DNA of 64,000 nucleotides from Streptomyces sp. SAT1 (GCF_001654495.1 NZ_CP015849.1:4377501-4441500), one strand, 5' to 3'. Shown: positions 49,740 through 59,418, counted from the stretch's first letter. Program-made: numbers and translations. Notes: generated by a model from the letters alone, not told the origin.

Positions 49740-49820
49740 CGTTCGTTCACTTCCCCGGACGACGTGGTGCGGGGCGTCCGTCCCGTGGTGGGCGTAGGAA
49801 GTCGCTTCATGGAGGCAGTG

Positions 49821-50237
<417 letters not shown>

Positions 50238-50241
50238 GGCG

Positions 50242-50331
50242 TCCCGTCCGGACGGCGTTTCCCGTCCGGACGAGGACTCCCGCCCGGACCCGGCTTCCCA
50301 TTCGGACAGGGCCTCCCGCCGGGAGCGGGCC
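50242..50331. repeat. five degenerate 18-bp tandem repeats after icmB
   Basis: Units of the form TCCCGTCCGGACGGCGTT begin 4 bp past the icmB stop. Units 1-2 are near identical, and 3-5 diverge (TCCCGCCCGGACC..., TCCCATTCGGACA...). The remaining gap to 50473 shows nothing else. Confidence 0.75.
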
Positions 50332-50473
50332 GGGCCTTCGGGCCCTGGCGCCGCGCCCCGGACCGGTCCGACCTGAACGCACGGCCCCGGCCCGCCGCCG
50401 GGCCACCGGCTCCCGCGCCGTCCCTGCGCGCCCGGCGTCCCGAGCGGGGTGCCGTACGGGGGCGGGGCGGTGC

Positions 50474-52102
50474 TCAGCCGGGGACGGGCGCCAGTTCCTC
50501 GGCCATCGTCCGGCGCAGGTGCAAGGTGGTGACCAGCCGCTGGAACGCCTCCGCCCAGTACCCCCCGGCGCCGGGCGAGGTGTCCTCCGTCTCGTCCGGC
50601 ACCGCCAGCAGTCCGTCGAGCCGGGCCGCCTCCACCGGGTCCAGGCAGCGCTCGGCCAGTCCCATCACACCACTGAAACTCCATGGGTAGCTCCCTGCGT
50701 CCCGCGCGATGTCGAGCGCGTCGACCACCGCCCGTCCGAGCGGTCCGGCCCACGGCACCGCACACATCCCGAGCAGCTGAAACGCCTCGGACAGACCGTG
50801 CGCCGCGATGAACCCGGCGACCCAGTCGGCCCGTTCGGCGGTGCCCAGCGTGCCGAGCAGCTTGGCGCGCTCGGCCAAGGACACCGCGCCGGGCCCGCCG
50901 GCCTCGGGTGCCGCGGGCTCCCCGAGGAGCGCCCGCGCCCACACGGCGTCCCGCTGCCGTACGGCGGCCCGGCACCAGGCCGCGTGCAGCTCGCCCTGCC
51001 AGTCGTCCGCCACCGGCAGCGCCACGATCTCCTGCGGCGTGCGGCCGCCCAGGCGCGTGGACCACGTGCCGAGCGGGGCCGCCTCCAGCAGCTGGCCCAG
51101 CCACCACGACCGCTCACCCCTCCCCGACGGAGCCCTGGGGACGACACCGTCGCGCTCCATGCTCGCGTCGCACTCGTGAGGGGCCTCAACGGCGATCGCC
51201 GGGGCGCCGCCCGTGCGGTCGACGGCGACGCAGGCGGCGGCCCGGTCCGCCATCCGCGCGGCCAGCGCCGACCCGGGCAGCGCCGACAGCAGCTCCGCGG
51301 CGGTCGACCGGACGTTGCGGCTCCGGTCGCCGAGGGCCTGTTCCAGGAACGGCTCGTCGGCGGGGCCGAGTCCGGTGCGCAGCGAGTCCAGGAACATCAG
51401 CCGGTCCTCGGCCCGCTCGGTGGCCCACGTGGTGGCGAGCAGGTCGCGGGCCGCGTCCGGTTGCTGCCGCCGTACCGCCGTGAGGAGCGCGACCCGTTCG
51501 GCGAACAGGCCCTCCTCCCACAGGCGGCGGACCTCGTCGGCGTCCTCGGGGCCGGGCAGCGCGGCACCGCCGCCGGAGGCCGCCCGCAGCGCGAATCGCC
51601 ACTCCGGGTTCAGCCGGGCCAGCCACAGCCCGCGCGGACCGGCGAAGGCCAGCGCGGCGGGTCGCAGATCCGTACGCCCCCGGGCCGCGTCCAGCAGCGC
51701 CGGGAGCGTCGGCGCGGGCGCCGCGTACCCGTGCGCGTTGGCCGCCGCGAGCCACTGGGGCAGCAGCTCCATGAGGTCCGGCGCGGTGCCCCTGCGTCCG
51801 CCGCCGCCCGCGCCGGGACGGTCGGCCAGCAGCATGGCGAGCCGGTCGGCGGCGGCGGGCGGCAGGGCCGGGCGCGGGTCGGCGGGGGCCTGCGGGATCC
51901 GCTCGGCGGCGGGCGCCGGGAGCAGTCCCGCGCGCCGGGCCACGGTCTGTTCGGCCGCCGCGTCCAGCAGGGCCGTCGGAGCGTCCCGGCCGGGTGTGCC
52001 GGCCGGGGGCCTGCGCCGGTCGGTGCCGAGCAGGGCGGTGGTGACCGACTCCTCCCAGGCGCCCGCTGCGGGCGCTTCCACCGGGGCGGAGGTCCTGATC
52101 AT
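50474..52102 (-). CDS. DUF5691-type helical-repeat protein of the MoxR/VWA cluster
   Basis: 542 residues from ATG 52102, with GGAAAGGA 5 nt upstream. It has no signal peptide or membrane helix. It is alpha-helical with HEAT-like stretches (DEPFLEQALGDRSRNVRSTA, AERADWVAGFIAAHGLSEAF) and conserved-looking LLGTDRRRPP at the N-terminus and RRTMAEEL at the end. The family name is from memory. Such proteins accompany SWIM, MoxR, DUF5682 and VWA genes in many bacteria and may be an adaptor of that system. It is the second gene of the minus-strand arm, 304 bp after the SWIM gene. Confidence 0.65.
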   Translation of the reverse strand: MIRTSAPVEAPAAGAWEESVTTALLGTDRRRPPAGTPGRDAPTALLDAAAEQTVARRAGLLPAPAAERIPQAPADPRPALPPAAADRLAMLLADRPGAGGGGRRGTAPDLMELLPQWLAAANAHGYAAPAPTLPALLDAARGRTDLRPAALAFAGPRGLWLARLNPEWRFALRAASGGGAALPGPEDADEVRRLWEEGLFAERVALLTAVRRQQPDAARDLLATTWATERAEDRLMFLDSLRTGLGPADEPFLEQALGDRSRNVRSTAAELLSALPGSALAARMADRAAACVAVDRTGGAPAIAVEAPHECDASMERDGVVPRAPSGRGERSWWLGQLLEAAPLGTWSTRLGGRTPQEIVALPVADDWQGELHAAWCRAAVRQRDAVWARALLGEPAAPEAGGPGAVSLAERAKLLGTLGTAERADWVAGFIAAHGLSEAFQLLGMCAVPWAGPLGRAVVDALDIARDAGSYPWSFSGVMGLAERCLDPVEAARLDGLLAVPDETEDTSPGAGGYWAEAFQRLVTTLHLRRTMAEELAPVPG

Positions 52103-52406
52103 GAGCGTCCTTTCCGTTGCCGGGTGCCTGAGGGTGCTCGGAGGGTCACCCGGTCCGGGTTTCCCCTGGTACGGAAGAAATGCGTGTGCCGGGAGAAATG
52201 CGTGCGTCTGAGGAGGAAGGGCGGGCTCGTGAGATGCTGCCGGGGCTGCTGGGGCAGGGGCGCGCCTTTCGGGTGCCGGGGTGCGCCTTTCGGGTGAGAC
52301 TTCCCGCTGTGCTCCGCACGCCCCGCGGCCGGCCCCGACGTCACTCCGATGCCGGACACCGGGACCCCTCCGACCGGGGCGGATGTCGCAGACGGTGTAC
52401 GGGTCG
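52103..52406. other. 304-bp gap between DUF5691 and SWIM genes
   Basis: No gene recognised. It contains short direct repeats: GCGCCTTTCGGGTG at 52262 and 52283, and GAAATGCGTG twice near 52168-52206. It may hold a second promoter for the DUF5691 gene. Confidence 0.4.
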
Positions 52407-53771
52407 TCAGCACAGCGTCACCGCTTCGCCGTCGCCCTGCGGCCAGACCGTCAACGGGGTGAACCCGCGGTGCCCGCACTCGCCGAACACCGTGACCGGC
52501 GCACCGCCCGACAGGGCCACCAGCCGCCACAGTCCCGGGCGCCCGCCGGCCGCCGCGGTCACGGGCAGCGCCCGGTCCGTCCCGGCGTCGGCCAGCTGCC
52601 AGGAGTCCCCGGCCGGTACCGGCACCACGTCCCGCAGCGTCACCGGGACCGACTCCAGCCAGGGGTCGTGCCGCAGCGCCTCGCCATAGCGCGCCGCGGC
52701 CTCGGCCGTCGTCACCCCGGGCGGGCGTATTCGGGTGGGCGCCGGGGCGGCGAACCGCTCGCCCAGGGCCACGCGCTGCCGCCCGTCGCCCGGGTACGCG
52801 GCGACCTCCGCGTCCAGCGCCAGGCCGACCGGCAGTGACATCTCCGGCGCCCGGCCGGCCGCGCCGTAGGACAGCAGCAGCGCCGTCCGCCCGGTCGCGG
52901 CGCCGTGCAGCCAGATGCGGCGGGTGGTCAGCTTCGCGTCCGCCGTGTCGTACTGGGCGAGGACGAGCCAGCTGTCGCGCGCCGGCGGGCCGTCCGCCGA
53001 AGCGGGCAGGCCCACCCGGGACCGGACCGTCGCCGCCAGCTCGGTGGGCAGCCGCTCGTGGCGCAGCCAGCCCTGGTCCAGCAGATGCAGCAGCGCGCAC
53101 TCCTCCAGCAGCCGCGCCGGCCAGCCCGGTCCGGACGACGGGATCGCGCCCAGCTCCCGCACCCGGGCCGCGAGCCCCGGCGCCTGCGCGTCGACCATGC
53201 GGGCCGCGGTCTCCTCCCACAGCCCGTACCCCGCCTGCTCGGCCGCGGCCAGGCCGCCGCGCAGCAGATCGGACAGCCGCTGCTCCAGCTCCGCCGCCCC
53301 GGCGCTGATCCGCTCGGCCCGGCGCTCCGCCCGCCGCCGCGCCGCCTCCGGATCGGCGGCGCTCCGGGCCTCCTGCCCCGCCCGCTGCTCCGCCTTGTCC
53401 GCGGTCCGCTTGCGTCTGCCCGCCAGCCACTGCGCGGCCCACTCGGGCGCCCGCTCCTCGGGCACGGTCGCGAGCGCGCTCTCGCCGCCCGCCCACACCA
53501 GCAGCAGCCCGAGCGCGTGCTTGCACGGGAACTTACGGCTCGGACAACTGCACTTGTACGCGGGACCCGCCGCGTCGGCGAGGTCCACGACCGTCTGATA
53601 CGGCTTGCTGCCGCTGCCCTTGCACAGCCCCCACACCGTCCCTTCGTCCGCACTCCCCGTCTCGGACCACGGTCCCGCCGTGCCGAGTTTGCTTCCCGCT
53701 TTGCGTGACGCGGGGTCAGGTGCCAGTGCCAGCACCTGGTCCGCGGTCCAGCGCGCCCCCTGCTGAGTCAT
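52407..53771 (-). CDS. SWIM zinc finger protein
   Basis: 454 residues from ATG 53771. The start was chosen because a promoter ends 7 nt upstream and implies a leaderless transcript. The SWIM motif CxCx(6)CxH is in YKCSCPSRKFPCKHALGLLL (about residues 72-91). A basic helical linker (RKRTADKAEQRAGQEARSAA) and a large C-terminal region follow (YGLWEETAARMVDAQAPGLA, LLLSYGAAGRAPEMSLPVGL). SWIM domains bind DNA or proteins and occur in recombination factors. It is divergent from the MoxR gene across an inverted repeat carrying DNA-damage-type promoters. Confidence 0.85.
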   Translation of the reverse strand: MTQQGARWTADQVLALAPDPASRKAGSKLGTAGPWSETGSADEGTVWGLCKGSGSKPYQTVVDLADAAGPAYKCSCPSRKFPCKHALGLLLVWAGGESALATVPEERAPEWAAQWLAGRRKRTADKAEQRAGQEARSAADPEAARRRAERRAERISAGAAELEQRLSDLLRGGLAAAEQAGYGLWEETAARMVDAQAPGLAARVRELGAIPSSGPGWPARLLEECALLHLLDQGWLRHERLPTELAATVRSRVGLPASADGPPARDSWLVLAQYDTADAKLTTRRIWLHGAATGRTALLLSYGAAGRAPEMSLPVGLALDAEVAAYPGDGRQRVALGERFAAPAPTRIRPPGVTTAEAAARYGEALRHDPWLESVPVTLRDVVPVPAGDSWQLADAGTDRALPVTAAAGGRPGLWRLVALSGGAPVTVFGECGHRGFTPLTVWPQGDGEAVTLC

Positions 53772-53778
53772 GCCACCG

Positions 53779-53802
53779 AAGGTAGATCCCCCCACTGACA
53801 AT
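53779..53802 (-). promoter_or_regulatory. DNA-damage (PafBC-type) promoter of the SWIM gene
   Basis: On the minus strand TTGTCA (53796-53801), GTG, 8 bp and TACCTT (53779-53784) match TTGTCRgtg-N8-TAnnnT exactly. The ATG starts 8 nt after the -10 box. The box is one arm of a perfect 13-bp inverted repeat, CCCCACTGACAAT / ATTGTCAGTGGGG (53790-53802 and 53838-53850). Confidence 0.75.
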
Positions 53803-53837
53803 CGGCCTCGCGAGGGCGTTTCCGCAGGTCGGAACGC

Positions 53838-53861
53838 ATTGTCAGTGGGGTGGTGCACGGT
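53838..53861 (+). promoter_or_regulatory. matching promoter box facing the MoxR operon
   Basis: The second arm gives TTGTCA (53839-53844), GTG, 8 bp, then CACGGT (53856-53861), one base off TAnnnT. It would drive the MoxR-DUF5682-VWA genes, with a leader of about 37 nt that includes a good ribosome site. Confidence 0.6.
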
Positions 53862-53904
53862 TGGTGGCAGATCCGAACCGGCCGAGCTGGAGGGGGCCTC
53901 AGCC

Positions 53905-55065
53905 ATGTCTGTGACCGTTGAACCGACGTCCGTCGAACCGAGCCACGAGCACTCCGCGCCCGCGAACACGGGCGAGGAACAGAGCACGCAGTCGCTGCGC
54001 CCGCACGCCGAGGACGCCTTCGCCGCCGAACTGGCCGCGCTGGCTGCGCAGGACGACCGTCCGCGCCCGGCCCGCTGGAAGCTGTCCCCGTGGGCCGTGG
54101 CGACCTATCTCCTCGGCGGGACCCTGCCGGACGGCACGGTGATCACGCCGAAGTACGTCGGCCCGCGGCGGATCGTCGAGGTCGCCGTCACCACGCTCGC
54201 GACCGACCGCGCCCTGCTCCTGCTCGGTGTGCCCGGCACCGCCAAGACCTGGGTCTCCGAGCACCTCGCCGCCGCGGTCAGCGGCGACTCCACGCTGCTG
54301 GTGCAGGGCACGGCGGGCACCCCGGAGGAGGCCATCCGCTACGGCTGGAACTACGCGCGGCTGCTCGCGCACGGCCCCAGCCGCGACGCCCTGGTGCCCA
54401 GCCCGGTCATGCGGGCCATGGCGCAGGGCATGACCGCCCGCGTCGAGGAGCTGACCCGCATCCCCGCCGACGTGCAGGACACGCTGATCACGATCCTGTC
54501 GGAGAAGACCCTGCCGATACCGGAGCTGGGCCAGGAGGTGCAGGCGGTCCGCGGCTTCAACCTGATCGCCACGGCCAACGACCGCGACCGCGGGGTCAAC
54601 GACCTGTCCAGCGCGCTGCGCCGGCGGTTCAACACCGTGGTGCTGCCGCTGCCGGAGACCCCCGACGCCGAGGTGGACATCGTCTCGCGCCGCGTCGACC
54701 AGATCGGCCGCTCCCTCGACCTGCCGTCCGTCCCGGACGGCGTGGACGAGATCCGCCGGGTCGTCACTGTCTTCCGCGAATTGCGCGACGGCGTCACCAC
54801 GGACGGGCGTACGAAGCTGAAGTCGCCCAGCGGCACGCTGTCCACGGCCGAGGCGATCTCCGTCGTCACCAACGGGCTCGCGCTGGCCGCGCACTTCGGC
54901 GACGGTGTGCTGCGGGCCGGGGACGTCGCCGCGGGCATCCTCGGCGCCGTCGTCCGCGACCCGGCGGCCGACCGCGTCATCTGGCAGGAGTACCTGGAGA
55001 CCGTCGTCCGCGAGCGCGACGGCTGGAAGGACTTCTACCGGGCCTGCCGGGAGGTGAGCGCGTGA
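53905..55065 (+). CDS. MoxR-family AAA+ ATPase
   Basis: 386 residues from ATG 53905, with GGAGGGGG 8 nt upstream. After an acidic lead of about 40 residues it has Walker A LLGVPGTAKTWVSEHLA (residues about 112-128), the RYGWNYARLL insertion, a sensor stretch LIATANDRDRGVNDLSSALR and an arginine-rich finger RRRFNTVVLPLPETPD. MoxR ATPases work as chaperones that remodel protein complexes together with VWA-domain partners. Here the VWA gene is the third of the same operon, and DUF5682 lies between. The start of the next frame (GTG 55062) overlaps the stop. Confidence 0.9.
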   Translation: MSVTVEPTSVEPSHEHSAPANTGEEQSTQSLRPHAEDAFAAELAALAAQDDRPRPARWKLSPWAVATYLLGGTLPDGTVITPKYVGPRRIVEVAVTTLATDRALLLLGVPGTAKTWVSEHLAAAVSGDSTLLVQGTAGTPEEAIRYGWNYARLLAHGPSRDALVPSPVMRAMAQGMTARVEELTRIPADVQDTLITILSEKTLPIPELGQEVQAVRGFNLIATANDRDRGVNDLSSALRRRFNTVVLPLPETPDAEVDIVSRRVDQIGRSLDLPSVPDGVDEIRRVVTVFRELRDGVTTDGRTKLKSPSGTLSTAEAISVVTNGLALAAHFGDGVLRAGDVAAGILGAVVRDPAADRVIWQEYLETVVRERDGWKDFYRACREVSA

Positions 55066-55176
55066 CCGGGACGGGAGTCATGGGGCACGGCACGGGGGAC
55101 GGCGCCGTGCGGGCCGGCGCCGACGAGGAGCCGAGCTGGACGGGCGGACGGGGACGACGCGCACAGGGGGGACGGC

Positions 55177-57747
55177 GTGACAGGCGCTGAGCGGAGCGAC
55201 GGGCAGAACGTCGAGACGGAGAACGGCCGCAGGGACGAGACGGAGAACGGCCGCAGGGGAGAGAAGGAGAGCCGCGGGGCGGGGGTGGGGCCGCTGCTGC
55301 TCGGGGTGCGGCACCACGGGCCCGGTTCCGCGCGGGCGGTGCGGGCGGCGCTGGACGCCGCCCGGCCCCCGGTGGTGCTGATCGAGGGCGCGCCGGAGGC
55401 GGACGCGCTGATCGCGCTCGCCGCCGACGAGGACATGCGGCCGCCGGTCGCCCTCCTCGCCCACGCGGTGGACGAGCCCGGCCGCTCCGCCTTCTGGCCG
55501 CTGGCCGAGTTCTCCCCGGAGTGGGTCGCCCTGCGCTGGGCGCTGGAGCACGGGGTGCCCGCCCGCTTCATCGACCTCCCTGCCACCCACACCCTGGCGT
55601 GGCAGGCGGAAGAGGAAGAGGCGGAGACCGGCCCCACGGACGACGCCGACACGGGCGCCGCCGAACCCGCCGAACCCGCCGAACTCAACCACCCAGCCGA
55701 CCCCGCCGAACCGGGCAGTGAGACCACCACCGGTCCCGGCTCCGTCCCGGCCCCCGGCGCCGACGTGCGGGTCGATCCGCTCGCCGTGCTCGCCGCGACG
55801 GCCGGATACGACGACCCCGAGCGCTGGTGGGAGGACGTCGTCGAGCACCGGGGCCCGGGGAGCGAGGACGCGTTCGCCCCGTTCCTGGTGCTGGAGGAGG
55901 CCATGGGCGCGCTGCGCGAGACGTACGGGAGCCGGGACCGTGACCTCGTGCGCGAGGCGCACATGCGGCTCCAGGTGCGGGCGGCGCAGCGGGAGTTCGG
56001 GGACGGCGTGGCCGTGGTGTGCGGGGCCTGGCACGTGCCCGCGCTGCGGCAGCGGGCCACCGTCACCGCCGACCGGGCGCTGCTCAAGGGACTGCCCAAG
56101 ATCAAGACGGACATGACATGGGTGCCGTGGACGCACCGCAGGCTGTCCCGGTTCAGCGGGTACGGCGCGGGCATCGACGCGCCGGGCTGGTACGCGCACC
56201 TGTTCGGGGTGCCGGACCGGCCGGTCGAGCGGTGGCTGACGAAGGTGGCCGGGCTGCTGCGCGAGGAGGACCGGATCGTCTCCTCCGCGCATGTCATCGA
56301 GGCGGTACGGCTGGCCGGGACGCTCGCGGCGATGCGGGGCCGTCCGCTGCCGGGGCTGAGCGAGACCACCGACGCGGTGCGGGCGGTGATGTGCGAGGGA
56401 TCGGACGTCCCGCTGGCCCTGGTGCGCGACCGGCTCGTCGTCGGGGACGTCCTGGGCGAGGTGCCGGAAGCGGCGCCCGCGGTGCCGTTGCAGCGGGACC
56501 TGACCCGCCTTCAGCGCCGGCTGCGGCTCAAGCCGGAGGCGCTGGAGCGCGAACTCGAACTCGACCTGCGCAAGGAGACCGACGCCGGCCGCAGCCGACT
56601 GCTGCACCGGCTGCGGCTGCTGGGCGTCGACTGGGGCGAACCCGCCGTCTCCCGGGGCAGCACCGGAACCTTCCGCGAGACCTGGCGGCTGCGCTGGGAG
56701 CCGGAGCTGTCGGTGCGGGTGGCGGAAGCCGGGGTGTGGGGGACCACGGTGCTCTCCGCCGCCACCGCCAAGGCGGAGGCGGACGCCGTGGGCACGGACG
56801 TCCTCGCCGAGGTGACCGCCCTCGCCGAGCGCTGCCTGCTCGCCGAACTGCCGGACGCGCTGCCCGTGGTGATGCGGGTGCTCGCGGACCGCGCGGCGCT
56901 CGACGCGGACGTCGGGCACCTCGCGCAGGCCCTGCCCGCCCTGGTCCGCTCGCTGCGCTACGGCGATGTGCGCGGCACGGACACCGAGGCCCTGGCCGGG
57001 GTCGCCGCGGGACTGGCCGAGCGCGTCTTCGTCGGGCTGCCCCCGGCCTGCGTCGGCCTGGACACGGACGCGGCGCAGGAGATGCGCCGTCATGTGGACG
57101 CCGTGCACACGGCGGTGGGCCTGCTCGGGGACACCCTCGACGCCCGCCACGGCGATCTGCGCGCCCGCTGGCACGGCGTGCTCAGGACCCTGGCCGGCCG
57201 GGACACCGTGCCCGGCGTCGTGCGGGGCCGGGCGGTGCGGCTGCTGCTCGACGAGGGGGAGATCGCCCAGGACCGGGCCGCCCTGTTCATGGGGCTCGCC
57301 CTCTCGCCGGGCACACCGCCGCCGGACGCCGCCGCGTGGATCGAGGGCTTCGTCGGCGGCGGGGGCGGGATGCTGCTCGTGCACGACGAGCGGCTGCTCG
57401 GGCTGGTGGACGCCTGGCTGACCGGAGTCCCGGCGGACGCCTTCACGGACGTGCTGCCGCTGCTGCGGCGCACCTTCTCGGCGTACGAGTCCGGGGTGCG
57501 CAGAACCCTCGGGGAACTGGTGCGGCGCGGCCCGGCCCACGGCGGGGGCGGCCCGGCCGGGAGCACCGCGGCGGGGACGCCCGGCTTCGCCGCGGACCTC
57601 GACCCCGACCGGGCCGGAGCGGTGCTGCCGGTGGTGCGGCTGCTGCTCGGCCTGGACGAGAGCGGAGCCGTGGCGGGGGCGGCGGCGGGTTCCGGCCCGG
57701 GAGCCGCGGAGAAGACCGGTGACGCGTACGCGGGGGCGGCGCGATGA
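55177..57747 (+). CDS. DUF5682-type large protein of the MoxR/VWA cluster
   Basis: 856 residues from GTG 55177. The N-terminal part LLLGVRHHGPGSARAVRAAL and VVLIEGAPEADALIALA has the GxxHHG and IEG signatures of TraB/ChaN-like folds (a possible metal-binding or esterase-like site). A Pro/Glu-rich insert near 150-195 follows. FGDGVAVVCGAWHVPALRQR is another conserved His segment, and the second half is helical. The name is by resemblance, and the biochemical role is unknown. Its stop overlaps the VWA start (ATGA), so the genes are translationally coupled. A 42-codon frame from GTG 55062 bridges it with MoxR. Confidence 0.75.
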   Translation: MTGAERSDGQNVETENGRRDETENGRRGEKESRGAGVGPLLLGVRHHGPGSARAVRAALDAARPPVVLIEGAPEADALIALAADEDMRPPVALLAHAVDEPGRSAFWPLAEFSPEWVALRWALEHGVPARFIDLPATHTLAWQAEEEEAETGPTDDADTGAAEPAEPAELNHPADPAEPGSETTTGPGSVPAPGADVRVDPLAVLAATAGYDDPERWWEDVVEHRGPGSEDAFAPFLVLEEAMGALRETYGSRDRDLVREAHMRLQVRAAQREFGDGVAVVCGAWHVPALRQRATVTADRALLKGLPKIKTDMTWVPWTHRRLSRFSGYGAGIDAPGWYAHLFGVPDRPVERWLTKVAGLLREEDRIVSSAHVIEAVRLAGTLAAMRGRPLPGLSETTDAVRAVMCEGSDVPLALVRDRLVVGDVLGEVPEAAPAVPLQRDLTRLQRRLRLKPEALERELELDLRKETDAGRSRLLHRLRLLGVDWGEPAVSRGSTGTFRETWRLRWEPELSVRVAEAGVWGTTVLSAATAKAEADAVGTDVLAEVTALAERCLLAELPDALPVVMRVLADRAALDADVGHLAQALPALVRSLRYGDVRGTDTEALAGVAAGLAERVFVGLPPACVGLDTDAAQEMRRHVDAVHTAVGLLGDTLDARHGDLRARWHGVLRTLAGRDTVPGVVRGRAVRLLLDEGEIAQDRAALFMGLALSPGTPPPDAAAWIEGFVGGGGGMLLVHDERLLGLVDAWLTGVPADAFTDVLPLLRRTFSAYESGVRRTLGELVRRGPAHGGGGPAGSTAAGTPGFAADLDPDRAGAVLPVVRLLLGLDESGAVAGAAAGSGPGAAEKTGDAYAGAAR

Positions 57748-59204
57748 CACCGGCGGAGGGGAGCGAGGCGACCGGGGCGACAGAGACGACCGGCCGGGAC
57801 GCGGCAGGCGTGAGGGTCATGGGGGACGGCGGAGACGGCGAGGACGGCGGGGTCATGGGGGACGGCGGAGACGGCGAGGACGGCGGAGGCATGGGGGACG
57901 GTAGGGCCACGGGGGACGTGAGGGATATGGGGAGCATGACGGACGCGACCGGAGTGGCGGACGCGGGGGACCTGACCGGGGCGGCCGGAGTGGCGGGCGC
58001 GGCGGATGTGACGGGGGCGGCCGGAGTGACGGGCGCGGCCCGAGGTGCGGGGGATCTGGGGCAGGAGCGGCTGCGGCGGTGGCGGCTGGTGCTCGGCGGG
58101 GACGCGGCGGACGGCACCGGCCGCGCGCTGACCGGGCGGGACGCGGCGATGGACGCGGCCCTGGCCGCGCTCTACGGCAAGGGGGACAGGCCGCAGGGCC
58201 AGGGCGCGCGGGACCGTTCGGCGGGTCTGGGCGCCTCGGCGCCCTCGGTGGCGCGCTGGCTCGGGGACATCCGGACGTACTTCCCCTCCTCCGTCGTCCA
58301 GGTCATGCAGCGGGACGCCATCGACCGGCTCGGCCTGTCCGCGCTGCTGCTGGAGCCGGAGATGCTGGAGGCGGTGGAGGCGGACGTGCACCTCGTCGGC
58401 ACGCTGCTGTCTCTCAACAAGGCGATGCCCGAGACGACGAAGGAGACGGCGCGGGCCGTGGTGCGCAAGGTGGTGGAGGACCTGGAGAAGCGGCTCGCCA
58501 CGCGCACCCGGGCCACGCTCAGCGGCGCCCTGGACCGCAGCGCCCGCATCAGCAGGCCCCGCCACCACGACATCGACTGGAACCGCACCATCGCGGCCAA
58601 CCTCAAGCACTATCTGCCCGAGTACCGCACGATCGTGCCGGAGCGGCTGATCGGCTACGGGCGGGCGTCCCAGTCGGTGAAGAAGGAGGTCGTCCTCTGC
58701 ATCGACCAGTCCGGGTCGATGGCGGCCTCGGTGGTCTACGCCTCGGTGTTCGGGGCGGTGCTGGCGTCGATGCGGTCGATCAGCACCCGGCTCGTCGTGT
58801 TCGACACGGCGGTCGTGGACCTCACCGACCAGCTCGACGACCCGGTCGACGTGCTCTTCGGCACCCAGCTCGGCGGCGGCACGGACATCAACCGGGCGCT
58901 GGCGTACTGCCAGTCGCAGATCACCCGGCCCGCCGAGACGGTCGTGGTGCTGATCAGCGACCTGTACGAGGGAGGCATACGCGACGAGATGCTGAAGCGG
59001 GTCGCGGCGATGCAGGCGTCGGGGGTGCAGTTCGTGACGCTGCTCGCGCTCTCCGACGAGGGGGCGCCCGCGTATGACAGGGAGCACGCGGCGGCGCTGG
59101 CGGCGCTCGGCTCACCGGCCTTCGCCTGCACGCCCGACCTGTTCCCGGAGGTGATGGCCGCGGCGATCGAGAAGCGCCCGCTGCCCGTCCCCGCGACGGC
59201 GTGA
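57744..59204 (+). CDS. VWA domain protein, partner of MoxR ATPase
   Basis: 486 residues from ATG 57744. The first about 100 residues are Gly/Asp-rich repeats (two copies of VMGDGGDGEDGG, then GAAGVxGAA units) and probably disordered. A helical region (about 105-300) is followed by the von Willebrand A domain with a complete metal site: DQSGSMAAS (DxSxS), GGGTDI (Thr) and LISDLYEG (Asp). It is cytosolic, with no signal peptide. In related systems the VWA protein delivers substrates to the MoxR ATPase. It is the last gene of the operon before a cluster of three hairpins. Confidence 0.88.
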   Translation: MTPAEGSEATGATETTGRDAAGVRVMGDGGDGEDGGVMGDGGDGEDGGGMGDGRATGDVRDMGSMTDATGVADAGDLTGAAGVAGAADVTGAAGVTGAARGAGDLGQERLRRWRLVLGGDAADGTGRALTGRDAAMDAALAALYGKGDRPQGQGARDRSAGLGASAPSVARWLGDIRTYFPSSVVQVMQRDAIDRLGLSALLLEPEMLEAVEADVHLVGTLLSLNKAMPETTKETARAVVRKVVEDLEKRLATRTRATLSGALDRSARISRPRHHDIDWNRTIAANLKHYLPEYRTIVPERLIGYGRASQSVKKEVVLCIDQSGSMAASVVYASVFGAVLASMRSISTRLVVFDTAVVDLTDQLDDPVDVLFGTQLGGGTDINRALAYCQSQITRPAETVVVLISDLYEGGIRDEMLKRVAAMQASGVQFVTLLALSDEGAPAYDREHAAALAALGSPAFACTPDLFPEVMAAAIEKRPLPVPATA

Positions 59205-59418
59205 AGCGCCCTGAGCGGAAGGCGGGGCCGGATGAAAACGGACAAGGCCGGACAAGGGAGAGACCCGTCCTACTCATCAGTAACAGGGGCTTGCGCGGCG
59301 ACGGGAGGCGCGTGCGAGTATCGGTGCCCCTCGCACGGACACCTCCGCGGGCCCAGCGGACCCGGATGGCCGAAAGCCGTCGGTTTCTCCGGTCGTCTCC
59401 TCGGAACCTGCGGGAGGA

